A stretch of 64,000 nucleotides of DNA from Lota lota (taxonomy: Eukaryota; Chordata; Actinopteri; Gadiformes; Lotidae): positions 2,003,454-2,067,453 of the forward strand of contig JACYXH010000017.1 of NCBI GenBank assembly GCA_026745465.1, read 5' to 3'. Positions 12,141 to 42,947 of the stretch are shown one piece after another; within the stretch, counting starts at the first letter, position 1, and each line of letters begins with the position of its first letter. A program made the position numbers and the translations under genes. The notes beneath the pieces were generated by a model that saw only the letters and a program-made list of their open reading frames with translations, did not search any database and had not been told where the DNA came from.

Positions 12141-12954
12141 GCTCTGCCGCAGGTGCTTCCCACTCTGTGTCATAGGCCTCTCCACGTCTCTCACAAAGGT
12201 TATGCAGAGCACAGCACGCCAGCACCATAGACTTGACCAGTTTGACACCACAGCCATTGCGCTTCATGAGGCAACGCCACCTTCCCTTCAGTCTACCAAA
12301 AGCATTTTCCACCTCACCACGTCCTCTGCAGATTTGTTGGTCGTAGAGCCGCTGTTCTGCTGTCAGCCGTTTAGCGACAGGGAATGGTTTTAAGAGCCGG
12401 TTCTGCGAGGGGAAGGCAGAGTCTCCTAGGATGTAGTAGCCAACACCCATGTCACTGCTGTGACCTGGAAAGTTGTTAGCACAGCTGGCCAGCTCCCACA
12501 ATGTGGACAGTCTCAAAACCCTAGCCTCATACAAGCTCCCAGGCAGCCCTGCAAACATGTTCCAGAAAGGTTGCCATCTACAACACCTTGAAGGATGATG
12601 GCGTGCCAGCCTTTATAGTTGAAATAGTCGCAGGGGTGTTCCTGTTGTGCCAAGATGGGTATGTGTGATCGATCAATAGCACTTGCACATTTCAGGAGCC
12701 CCAAACCTTTTTCGGTGTAAGCAGCAAATTCTTCAAACTCCTCCTTGGACTGGGAAACTAATGTGTTGTGGTACCAACAACGTCTCTGCAGCAGCACTGA
12801 ACTGTTGCACACACCGGCACACAGTTGTTACGCTTACTCCAGCAGTGTGTTGTCTGGCTGCCCTCAGCCTCTTCTGGAAGAACATGTGTCTCTTTGCTGT
12901 GACAAACACCCACAAACCGAGAATCAACAACACCATCCCTTCAATATCTTCCAT
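12100..12954 (-). pseudogene. PIF/Harbinger transposase (HARBI1-like) fossil
   Basis: This is a decayed DDE transposase. From 12954 it reads MEDIEGMVLLILGLW, then GVSVTTVCRCVQQFSAAAET (helix-turn-helix remnant) and VPQHISFPV. A 1-nt frameshift near 12760 leads to KEEFEEFAAYTEKG, then CASAIDRSHIPI (first catalytic Asp; the family usually has IDGSHI) and YFNYKGWHAIILQGVVDGN. A second 1-nt shift near 12557 (short T-run) leads to WNMFAGLPGSLYEARV, LGDSAFP (second Asp) and VENAFGRLKGRWRCL (catalytic Glu), with stop at 12100-12102. The N-terminal part is shorter than in intact HARBI1-type proteins. A TG microsatellite lies immediately 5'. Terminal inverted repeats and a partner MYB-like gene were not seen. 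Confidence 0.88.
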
Positions 12955-12958
12955 TGGT

Positions 12959-12959
<1 letters not shown>

Positions 12960-13015
<56 letters not shown>

Positions 13016-13019
13016 CCGC

Positions 13020-13055
<36 letters not shown>
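12960..13055 (+). repeat. compound (TG)n microsatellite
   Basis: Two TG runs separated by GCGCCCGCGCG. It abuts the 5' end of the Harbinger fossil. Confidence 0.95.
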
Positions 13056-13062
13056 GTGTCGC

Positions 13063-13578
13063 GGTGAAGAAGTTTGATGATGCGTTGCTATGACTACTGC
13101 AGGTATTAACTGCAGTGGAAAACGAAGTACCTGGTACCAAAAGCTAATAGAGTGGAGTCGAGTTCATGGCAAAAAAAAGCCTTCATCTTTCCTTGTCTCC
13201 TCAGCTTCTGAACCAAGCTAAATCGCTGGCTCAGCTGTGGCCATTTAGCTTATTGGTGGAAGCTCTGAGGACCTTTGAACTTGAGTGGTCTTTAGAGAAG
13301 AAGGGGTGGGAGCTAAAACCTTTTAGCCATTCATGTATATCCACGTCTCTACCTGGTGTCTAACCCCTTGATGTAGTGGGAGAGTGTAATGGAAATATTA
13401 ACATTATGTCTGACATTAATATCTAATAATAGCTTGCGTGACTCTGAGTGTACAATGGAGGCCAGGCATTTCCTTCTATCCCTCTGCTACTTCAGAGTAC
13501 TTTCTCTGGTGTTCATTGTCTGTTCGAACCCAGGAATGCAAGCTCGGGCATGTGTGAACACTGACACACACACACACA

Positions 13579-13627
<49 letters not shown>

Positions 13628-14540
13628 ACACAAGTATCTGAAGATCTTTTTGGTTGCCCTCTACTTCTAACTTTTTAGAAGCTGTTCAAAGTCTTACATT
13701 TACCTGTATTAAAGCTCTTTGTCAAGGTATAAAACCCTTAAATGTCCATTATATATGGGTTGGTTTAAACACGATGCCAATGTATAATTCACACAATTTA
13801 TATCACTTCATGATAATCTCAGTGGCTGATACGAAATTACTCCACATAGGAGCATAAGCATGTTGAAACATCTCACCTTAATAAACTGAATCATGGAGGG
13901 TGGAATGCATTAATCTTTCTCCCTGGAGCATGTATCAGTCTAGCAGTTTAGCGCTAAGAGGGAAAAATAGGAAATGTTACCTGCACCATGTAACGTTGGA
14001 CAGCGCTTCCAGTGACCGTGGTTGGTACTGCACCCCCTATCCAACACTCCTTGTGCTCATTGTTTGTACTGCACTCTATACAGCATTCCCTCTAGCCATG
14101 GTTGGTACTACACTATACAGCACATCATTTTGATATTCTATGTATAATTGCTTTAATACAAAATAATTCTAACACAAGCACCGTAAGACCATTATTTCAG
14201 ATATTATATAAATTAGAAATTATTTATAAACGTCAATATTATTTAAAAAATGATGACACTCTCAGCCAACAGGGGGTGCTAAAGCACCCTCAGCACCATT
14301 CTTTCAGCGCTTCTGTTTCTATAGTCACACATCCATGATGGTACTATTTAGCTTGAGTCCCCCTTGATCGGCATTGACTTACATAGCTTTCACCCATCTG
14401 TTGGCGTGCGATCTGTGTATCGTTGAATCGCCTTCGTACTATTAAAGTAACCAGCTTCCAGGTCACTTGAGTTGTCCGTCTCAGTGATAAATATCGGTTA
14501 AATACAACCTTCTAGATATTATATATCTAGATATAGATAT
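13063..14540. other. non-coding DNA
   Basis: No gene supported. It holds a CA microsatellite at 13562-13622 and is otherwise unremarkable AT-rich sequence. Confidence 0.5.
13562..13622 (+). repeat. (CA)n microsatellite
   Basis: About 30 CA units with one CATA interruption. Confidence 0.95.
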
Positions 14541-14935
14541 TATATTCCGACATCAAGATGGACTCCTATGATCTTGAGTCAAAAGTTGTTCAGCATAACA
14601 TTCTGAACAAGATGACATCCTCTTTTTTAGGCGATAGGGGGCCCTATAGCGATCGCTTAAAGACTTTGAAGAAGCATAACTCCTCACCCTGTTGACGTAA
14701 GGTCATGAGAGTTTTTAAGCGCTTCACCAAACCCAAGCTGAGGCTATACCAGCTTTGTCGACCGTGTCTAATCCAAAAAGGTCTTAATGGTCTGCGTTAG
14801 GCTTGGCCCCCGTTAAACGCTGCATGCAACCTATTGTAATTGGAAACTCAAGATCTACTAATAAAACTAATAAAACTAACAATTACAATAGGTTGCCTCG
14901 CACTTCGTGCTTGGCCCCCGAATAAATATATTTGG
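14540..14935. repeat. dispersed-type repeat with inverted GCAACCTATTGTAATTG arms
   Basis: GCAACCTATTGTAATTG (14825-14841) and its exact inverse complement (14880-14896) flank a 38-bp loop. The motif CTTGGCCCCCG occurs on both sides of the pair, and GCACTTCGTGC forms a small hairpin. The block begins with a CAAAAGTTGTTCAGCATAAC-type sequence and a GGGGGCCCTATAGCGATCGC segment. It looks like a high-copy teleost repeat; the family name is unknown. Confidence 0.5.
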
Positions 14936-15230
14936 TAAGTATAACAAACTTTAGTGTTCATTGGATCTATGCACAGTCTATGTTGAACCCAACAGTTATA
15001 TTTAGTATTCATATTATTTTCAAACATTTGTAATAATTTGTATTTCCCTATCTAGGTAATATTGAGTTCTACTTCTACAAAAACGGTGGACATGATGAAC
15101 ATTTCATCTTATTTTAGCAGAAACACTTTCAGTGAATGCATGTAGAATGTAATAAGAATGTAATCACACATAAGAAAAAATCAACCCAACAATGTGACTT
15201 GGCATGTCAATTATAACCTCAGACCATTCA

Positions 15231-15675
15231 CTGGTTGTGTCTTGGTGGTGCAGTGGAGAGAGATAATGGTTATTTGGTTTGGAGACTGGGGTTCAATTCT
15301 TGCCCAGGTCTCCATGGAAACGTAACATTACTTTAGAAATGTGATGATGTGATGTGAATTGTAATGTCAATTCAAACCTGTTGTGCAACAGAAAGAGCTG
15401 TTGTTTATTGTCTCTGATAGATAGATCAAGCCACCAGTCTACCCAGTGGACTGAACCAACTGGTAGGCCGATCTAGCCCCCATACATGTGGGTGGACACT
15501 CCCACGTGGGATGTCACTAGAGGGTAGCTTGTGTAATATCAGCGGCACACCTGGTGATAAAATAGGAGTCCTTTAATCTTCAATGGCGACTGTCCTTGGC
15601 AGCACTTGAACCAGGGTCTCCAGAGCTGATAAGCAATATCTTTGTCAAACGCACCACAAAGACACCTGTGACAAC
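15231..15675. repeat. fold-back repeat with tRNA-like arms
   Basis: The plus-strand arm (about 15236-15315) contains GGTGGTGCAGTGG and GGGGTTCAATTC. The opposite arm (about 15590-15665), read on the minus strand, contains TTGTGGTGCGTTTG and CTGGTTCAAGTGC. Both have spacing like pol III A and B boxes, and share GGTCTCC/GGAGAC segments. Two SINE-like ends or a fold-back element are both possible. Confidence 0.4.
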
Positions 15676-16010
15676 CTTGTTAAAGTGTGAAGACAGATAA
15701 ACAATTAGCCAGACTCAATTCATGAGCCATGAAATGAGTGCCATGCTCTATTAATACTTCCAATGGATCCAGTGATTCACATGATTCGTATACATATTGT
15801 AAAAAATTTAAGAAACAGGACATTTACATACCATACTACATTAAACAAGCTTCCTGATTGAGTACTGTTCAAAGTAAAATGTACAAACTAAACATTCTTG
15901 AGAAAAAAAACAATCAATTGAAAACTATGAAATAATACATACATACATAAATATACTGTATATATATACGTGTGTGTATATTTTCTTAATTGTAGACCCC
16001 CATTAACAAC

Positions 16011-16011
<1 letters not shown>

Positions 16012-16066
<55 letters not shown>
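16012..16066 (+). repeat. (TG)n microsatellite
   Basis: About 27 uninterrupted TG units. Confidence 0.95.
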
Positions 16067-16070
<4 letters not shown>

Positions 16071-16616
16071 ATTTGAGCGTTAACAGCAACAACAAAAAAG
16101 AACAAAATGCAATAGGTCCAGATGGCAACTTGGCGAGTCATTAAATCTGTGCGTTGACCTCCATTAAACCAACAGATCAGTTCATGCATGCATGCAATCC
16201 TCTTAGGCACTGCTTAAACGTAACCTATGTGGAGCAGGGGGGGCAGTGAGGATGAGGACCCAGCGGTGGGAGGGGGCGGGCACTATGCTTCATCAGGAAC
16301 CATCATGCTACAGGTTCCCCTCCACAGGTCTTGGAGTACCTTGGGAAGCCCTTTTGCGTTGTGTTTTTCACTGTGAGGTGAAATGAGGGACAGAGTAGCT
16401 GGCATTGGTTGCTGGGCTGAATGTCCATCAATCAAGCAGTCCAATGACCGATGCTGTGAATTTGCACTTGTGAAATCAATTTGGGTAGTAGCATTTTTCT
16501 CAATCTTCTATTCTATAAGGCTTTTCTTCAGTTACTGTTTTGGTGTCTCTAATTCTTACTGCTGCATAAATACCTAAATGTAATGCACCCCATATTATTA
16601 TTAGAATGTATGTATC

Positions 16617-16757
16617 TATGAACCAGTATGAACGTATGTATGCATGTACCGGTATGCATGTATGTATGTATGTATGTATTTATGTATGTATGTATGCATG
16701 TTTGTATGAATGTATCTATACGTATGTATGAATGTGTGTATGTATGTATGAATGTAC
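16617..16757 (+). repeat. (ATGT)n tetranucleotide repeat
   Basis: Degenerate TATG/ATGT units over about 140 bp. Apparent open frames here are repeat artefacts. Confidence 0.85.
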
Positions 16758-16759
16758 AG

Positions 16760-19524
16760 ATGCAGACAAAAACTCAAGAGAGTCAAAAGGTATTCAATAA
16801 AGGTAAACGCAAACAATAGTTCAAAGAACTGGCATGGCTTAAAAAAAGGAACGAAAAATATAAGGTATATACGGTATATATACACATAGATATATTTATA
16901 TACCGTATACACACACCATATATACTTCGGACCCTAGAGCAACACATTGAAAAAACTATATCTATAATTGTTTAACCAAACTCATGTCTTTTCTTTTCCC
17001 GTCCTCCCTTCAGATCAAAGTAAGGGTTTAAGATGTGTGGTATGGCCTGTGATGTAACATCCTCACACAGAGCGGAGCCGAAGGGCCTGCTGGGGTGGGG
17101 ATTACACTTTCATTCACTGCAGTTTATTTTAGGGTTTGACTGGATAAACTAGGATTAGCATCACAATGAATCATGAGGCACATAAGCCCCCAAAGGACAG
17201 ATTCTGTGATGCCTACGGCAGTAGACAATCCGTTCGACATCTGTGTTGGGATATCTAGATCCCATGAGCTGGCATTTTACCCCATGTGCCCTTTTTTGAT
17301 CAGCTGATTTTCTTAATGACTGTAATCACAGTGGCATTTCAATTGGGTTTATCATCATATATACCATACCAACTACTCCTGATTTATAATATACAATAAC
17401 CCCCAGTTCTGTTGACTTCTCTTAATAAGAACCCCCAAATCCCATAAATGTAAAATGAGTAAAAAAGGAGTATCTCTCAAAGCCATAAAAAACATGATCA
17501 ACTACATGAAAAATAGGTATCTTTGTATGGTACTAAGCTAGTTTTTTAATGGCTGGTATGGAGGTTGACCGCTTAAGTCGTATCGGTCAGAATACTTGGT
17601 ACTAGCAGAGCTGTTACTAGGTTTGCTGATTAGAATGTGTATCTAGCGGCTACATATGCTGGAGTGGACCTAGCATGGTTCTGTGCAGTAAACAAGAGGT
17701 TACCTGCCAACAGATTCATTAGCTGAAAGGACTAAATAGGTATTAACATATAGGCCTATATTAATATATAATATATTCATATACGAATAATATAATATAT
17801 AAAGTCTGTTGGAGCTGGCAGGCAGTGTTGCAGTATGGAGGGTTGATGTAGGAGTGAGTGATACCTCTGCTTAATTGACGGTTAATTAGGAACAATTAAT
17901 TTTTCCGGAGGCACAATTGCTTTCTCAGCCAGTGGAGGCACTGTCTCTAAGAAACATTTCCTACACTGTAATTGTCTACGGTTTGAGTTGCTTTCCAAAA
18001 CTCTCCAGGACTGCAGGCATTTCTTAAGGACCACTTCGTATGCACAATTGACTCAATTGTTGATTAAAAAGGTAAAAATGTTTTGATCAAAATTCAACCC
18101 CTGAAGTGCAGCCAATAAATGGACAGCAAAGCGTATCCTACACGATGGACCCACACCATTGGCTGAAATCACATCGGGCAACAAATCTTATGTCAAGGTA
18201 AAGGCTGTTTATTCAGTGTGGGTGGTTTAGTTATACTCTTTATAACCCGTTATGTGTAGGCCTACTGTAACCGGTTGTGTCTGTCTGCGGACTTGTGTGG
18301 ATGTCTACGGCGCGGGAAGGATGGCACAGCTACACAGGACTTGCTGTCTCGCTGGTTTTCTTTATTCTGACTGAAAATTATCCGACACACACACACACAG
18401 TGTCAACAGTGTGCAACCACAAGATTCAGATCTCCAGCTTATATTTTTCTTTTTGACTGATAGAAAATACATATTCGCATTACAATACTATTATAATCTT
18501 TTTCCATACATTCTGCATAACAAACATGTGATCGTATAGTGGTAAATTCGTTTTTTTTAGACGAAACACTGGAATTATTAACGTTGTTCTCATGCAACAA
18601 CATGCGAAACCCACATTTAACAAAGCCTACCTGATAGAAAATGATCCGACACACAGACAGTGTCAACAGTGTGCAACTGCAATCACAAGATTCAGATCTG
18701 TGCAACAAAAAGTATAAAAATCATGATCTAAAAAAAACAGAAAATATTGTGACCGGGAGCAAGCTTGCAAGTTTACAGCTAGCTTATTAGCTTTAGCTGA
18801 ACATACGGCTAAAAGTGCTAATTAAACTACTATTTCTGCACATAAATGCCTGTAACTTTCAGATTGCATACAAGTAATATTAACAATCAAAATGCAAGAC
18901 ACTGGTTAGTACAAAAACAAGCCAGAACCATTCAACATAAAATATTGTTTGCGGAGGCATGTACGGTGCACGAATAGCAACACTAGCTATGCAGTTGCGC
19001 CACTAACTCACCAGGTGGCTCTAAAACTACACGTGTACAAGAAAAACATATTTTTTGCAGAAATTCAAAAGAGGTTATTCCTAACTCTGTTCCATGCAAC
19101 CACTTTGTGGAATAAACGAAGCAGCAGAAACAAGCAGTGAATGAGTGGAAGACGATCTACTTTGACTGGGATGTTTATCTTGTCAAGATAATCTGCTGTA
19201 CTGTTTTTTATCTTGACTGGAGAAGAGCTTTTCCTTTCCCTACATATAAATAAATAGCATTTTCTCCACGTGTCTTTCTTGGTAGCAATACAACCCATGC
19301 ATATAACTGCTCCGTCTTCTTAAAGGACACTTTAAACGTCTGAGTGACACATTTTATGTGGGGGTGTCGCTTTTGTTTGGTTTTTGCAGCACAAACCACA
19401 CTATTGACCGGGAGAGTAGGCTATATGAGAAGACAAAGCAATCCTTGTCTGAATTTAAAACCGTTGAGAGATTAATTGGAAATCCATGTCCGTGGAGATT
19501 GGAAACACTTTGTAGGCCAAACGA
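16760..19524. other. non-coding DNA with duplicated 70-bp block
   Basis: No gene supported. Two direct copies of a block with CAGTGTCAACAGTGTGCAAC and CACAAGATTCAGATCT lie at about 18368-18434 and 18631-18703, 265 bp apart. Local AT-palindromic sequence lies at 16862-16920 and 17755-17800. Confidence 0.5.
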
Positions 19525-19527
19525 TAA

Positions 19528-19561
19528 GGGGGGGAGGGGGGGGGGGGGGGGGGGGGGGGGG
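19528..19561 (+). repeat. G-homopolymer (G7 A G26)
   Basis: 34-nt G run with one A at 19535. Confidence 0.9.
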
Positions 19562-19924
19562 CGACGACTTTGTTTCTCAATGACTCCTCTCTAGCCACAT
19601 GTCTTGCTTGGAGTCCTTGCTTAGTGTTTCCGAGAGATCGGTACAATATTAACAGAGGATTGAGTAATGCAAACGCCGATGGTCCCTCTTATCGGGCAAC
19701 GCGAGAGATAAGCTATCGCTGAACTGGTCGCCTTATCTCTCGCCCTCCGAGTTTTACGAACGCTCCGTCACGTGTGGGCCGACTACCGAACGAGCGATCC
19801 AGAGGTATGCTCAGACCTGCTGTTGACCCTCATTGGGAAAGAACCATTCAACTAATCACGGAAGATATTTCTAGAATTTGACTGGAATTCCCCAAAAAAA
19901 AAAAAAAAAAACCACTTACAGTCC

Positions 19925-20255
19925 TGTTCATTAGGACTGTCTAGCATATCTAATTTCACCAATGGCATTAAAATAAACATGTTGATTTAAACATGTCTAT
20001 TCATTAGGAATGGCTGGCATATCTAATTTCACCAATGGAATTAAAATAAACATTTAGACTTGTACGTGTCTATTCATTAGGAATGTCTAGCATATCTAAT
20101 TTCACCAATGGAATTAAAATAAACATTTAGACTTGTACATGTCTATTCATTAGGAATTGCTAGCATATCTAATTTCACCAATGGAATTAAAATAAACATT
20201 TAGACTTGTACGTGTCTATTCATTATGAATATCTATTAGATCTCATTTCACCCAT
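19925..20255 (+). repeat. 73-bp minisatellite, about 4.3 copies
   Basis: Units start at 19925, 19998, 20071, 20144 and 20217 (the last is partial and diverged). The consensus includes TATTCATTAGGAAT, GCATATCTAATTTCACCAAT and TAAAATAAACATTTAGACTT. The inner copies differ by only a few bases. Confidence 0.95.
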
Positions 20256-21440
20256 TGGTCACCAACCAGCAGATATAAAAAGGATACTTCATTACAAATC
20301 ATGTCTCTGATATAAGGCCTGTTTCCCCTTTAATTCCCAGTGCTGATGTTTGCATCACAGATTATTGCTGGTAATCAGTGTTGAGCCAACGGCAAGATTA
20401 ATGTCCCCGGATCAGGACTTTAGGCTGAACCTTTAGTACCATTATTACAGTAATAGGTGCCAGATGGGGGAAAAGTCCAACCTATTGATAATGTGCTTTT
20501 TGTTCTCATTCAAAGAGGCATATTTGTTATTATTTAGTATATATTTATATTTTTGATATAGTTTCTTATAGTATTTGTTGTGTGCATAGAATAGGAATGA
20601 AAATGACTGAATGAAAACACCTACCTGAAACACAAATGATTAATTATTGCCTATAACTGTTTATTTCTTATTACTCTAATGTATGGTATTTCTATAAAAC
20701 AGTAATAATGACTACATCTGTTTTAAGGGACTGCTCCTTTAAGAGAGTGAGTGGCACTTATAGTAGAATAAGTTACTTCTGTAGAGAAGAAGCAAAACCA
20801 CAAGAGTAAAAAACGTTGTTCCTAAAAATCAGTGAACGAGAGAAGCAGTCTCGTTTTAATTTGAAGGAGGCAACATATTACTATTTTCTCTAATAAAATA
20901 TTTTAAGTGTGGGACTTTACATATTGTTTTATGTTCTTTATGAGCCTTTGCCCATGTAAACATGTGTAATAAAACACCTCTCTAGACCAGCTAAACCACA
21001 TTCTGGAACATCATTCTGGAAGTGTCATGAAGTGAATTCTGCCAGAGGGTATGAGCAGGACAGCCTGCTCGAACACGATCAGGATTGTCCAATCCATTAT
21101 GACAAGGTCATGTCAGGTTGATATTTCTAGAAGCAATGGCATAACCAAAGCCCAGCGTTTTATGACATTAATCTAATGGTGTCTGTTACTGATAAGCTTG
21201 AGTACAGATACATGAGATTACAGCCAATAAAACTCATGTCAACATGCTTTTGATTGTGCCACACTGTTATTCTTGTTTTGTCTATGAAATATTGTCCTTC
21301 CTTGCTGTGAAATGTCAATCAACGTTCACCAAAGCAATATTTGTTATGAGTTTCCATGACCCCTTTAAAACGTAGAATGCATGTTTTTCCTTGTTTGTTT
21401 TTAGTGACGAATCAACAAGAAAACGCTGTTATAAAAAAAA
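20256..21440. other. non-coding DNA downstream of pik3r1
   Basis: AT-rich, no coding exon or RNA gene recognised. This lies beyond the predicted pik3r1 poly(A) site. Confidence 0.5.
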
Positions 21441-24120
21441 AAACAAATATTTATTTTTATTTAACAAAGCCCAATACAGGTTTTAAAGCAAAACTGTGGA
21501 ACACTGGTAAATCAGTCTTTTCGCGTTGACGACACACCAAACATGAGACTGAGACATAAGTTGAAGTCGTACAGAACACAAAACGGAGAAAAGAAAAATA
21601 TATCTTAAAACGTAAGTGGTGCATTTTGAAAAAGCTAAGAGCAGTTCAAAGAAACCTGCTATCATTGACAGATTACAATGCCAACAACAGCCCGGAGATC
21701 AAATCATTTTTCCCAAGACAGGAGAATGAAACAAATGTCATACATAATTTTTTTTTCTTACACTAATTTAGTAATTATGAATGTTTCAGCAATGCAATGG
21801 TAAACTATGCCCCCAATATGTCTGAAATATGTTGTAGATTAAAGGAAATGGGTACTAGGTAATTCATTTTGTAGCAAACATTCATTGTTCCTGTGGTCAT
21901 TCCTTTCGAATAAACTCAAATTAATCATATTGACAATGTTTACTTTGACATATTGACTTGAGGTGGTTTAATATCATTACACCTGAAAATACACAGACCA
22001 TTCCCATGATAAAACAAAGAAAGTACCATCGCTTTTTAGAAAAGGAAATTGTCATCATGGGTAAGGTAGGAAAACAATTTAAACTGGGTTAATGATCATG
22101 CTACTTATCAGGTTAATGTCATTTATAAACATAGGGAACAAAATGTGTTTAATTGGTCAGCAAAACTGACCCAAGTAAAAAGAATTGTGGGGGAGTTAGG
22201 GCCATATCTAAGTTATACGTTTTTTTAAGGCAAGTATATAATTGCAGTATTTCAAAAGAAAAATATCCAACCAAGAATGGCAGCTAATTCTATTATAGTG
22301 GTGGTCAAATTTGCGATTTTATAGAATAATCCAGAACGTGCCAATTCCAATGTTTATGTCGACGTTGAAACTGCCAAAGTGACCGCTCCAATTGACTTCA
22401 ATTTGTACTTTCCATAATCTGGCCTCAAACATGTAATGCATGATTTAGTACCGTCTTCAAACAAAGCCCACCTCCACCACTGGCATACAATAATGCGTTA
22501 TGAAAATAAAGAAATCACAGACTATTTGAAATGAGCTGATCCACCCATGTAAACACTTAATGCTTTTCTGATACAGAAAAAAATACTAAGTCGACAATGT
22601 ATATAGGAAGATAAAACCACCTCCCCTGTTGAATCGTATAATTACCATAGCTATGGTCTTTTAAAACAGTTCTGCTTTGATATCTTTTTGCGGTTTTTAT
22701 AACAAAATAAATCTTTATAATTTTTTTCTGTGTTCAAGGAGATGGTGAAAAAGCGCCGTACGATGCGTAGCGTAGCGCACGGTTATTGTCGCCCCTTTCC
22801 CCGCCGCGCACACGCTACAGACGTACCCAAACTTTGACTCTTTGCGTTGTTTACGACAAAGATCGTCAAAACCTGGTTCTGGCTATGTTAAGAAAGTCAC
22901 CGTGAGTGAAGCAGCTCAAATACTCAACAAAAGGCTCTGCCTGAGAAGCGATCGGGTTGAAGCGACAGGGCGTGACAAAATAATCAACCTGTCCATCTGT
23001 TAGCCAGTCAATAAAGTCATCTGCGATAAAGTATGTTATTTTCTTTTACAAATCAAGTTGTCCTTTTTCCACTCTATCTTGGCTTTTTCTTTTACAAAAT
23101 ATCCTTTTTAATTACACTGGAAAAAAATATTTAAAGCAAAAACAAGCTTATATCATTGGTGGCAACAGAAGAAAAATATACAGTTTTGAGAGGTGATATA
23201 GAATTGCATAGCCGATCCGATCACAAGGAAACGAGAACTATTTCTTTTTTTTGGTATGGTACACTAGTTATCACTTTGCACAAGTCCTCTATGTACATAA
23301 ATTAATAGGTTCCACTTAATCTCTTCTGTTCATAGTTTCACACATGTCCAATAGGTTTTTGTTTCCACAAAGAAAAAGCAAGGGATCTTGACCGCCCAGC
23401 TCCAGGGTTGAAGTCCATTGAGTCTTTTCAAGAAACCCAAACAAAGTGCCATTTTGCTACATTTATCAGCTGATCCATGTTCTGCTACAAAAAAAACAAA
23501 GAAAGTGAATACAAACAAATGTGTTTGACACACCACAACATACACACGTCGCACAGCTTCCTGATTCAAAAGGTTTTGGTCACATAAACTACCTCGCACG
23601 CTCTCACATACACACACACATTTTTGTTGCTCACACAAAAAGGACGAAAAAAAAAAATAAAGGCCGAAAGAAATCAAGATGGAAAACGGGGGAAATGTGC
23701 GGCCAGTCACTGTCGCTCTCTAAGGGACTTCATCTGGCGGGCCGGAGACATTCCAGCTGGTACAGCTTGAAAGGCGAAAGCACCGTTTGGAAAGAGAAGG
23801 CCTTCAAGTCCGTCGCCGTGGAGGCCGCTCCGCAGGTTCTGCCTGATTCTGTGCTCCCGCCACAACAACAACGACCACAGAAAGAAAGAAGGGACTGAAT
23901 CTACATTCAGGCTTCCAAACGTCATCCATAGCCGGCATTAAGTCTCTGAATCATATCATCGTCGTTTTCTTTTTCCTGGTGGGTTTTAGATGGCCTTTGT
24001 TCATCTGCCGCTTGTGTGAAGTCCACCGGTCAGCCCCCAGGACACCGCCCAGGACACCGCCTCTCCAGTCTTTTAACGGGGGGGGGGGGGGGGGGGTCCG
24101 TTGGGCGTAGCGCGGGCGTC
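21440..24120 (-). other. pik3r1: pik3r1 3'UTR (probable extent)
   Basis: Non-coding after the stop at 24121. The first strong poly(A) signals on the minus strand are two adjacent AATAAA hexamers (21456-21461 and 21450-21455) followed by a U-rich stretch, giving a 3'UTR of about 2.7 kb. A C19 run in mRNA sense lies 24 nt after the stop. Open frames in this region are spurious. Confidence 0.55.
24078..24096 (-). repeat. poly-C (mRNA sense) run in pik3r1 3'UTR
   Basis: 19 G on the plus strand, i.e. C19 in the pik3r1 mRNA, beginning 24 nt after the stop codon. Confidence 0.9.

Positions 24121-42947
<18,827 letters not shown>

Noticed and set aside
12683-13093. Plus-strand open frame of 136 codons
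   Set aside because: Antisense to the Harbinger fossil and continuing into a TG microsatellite.
19925-20255. Possible CRISPR array
   Set aside because: The units are contiguous 73-bp tandem copies without unique spacers, in an animal genome.
23330-23898. Open frames of about 125 codons on both strands after the pik3r1 stop
   Set aside because: They lie in the pik3r1 3'UTR, with unrelated composition and no homology.
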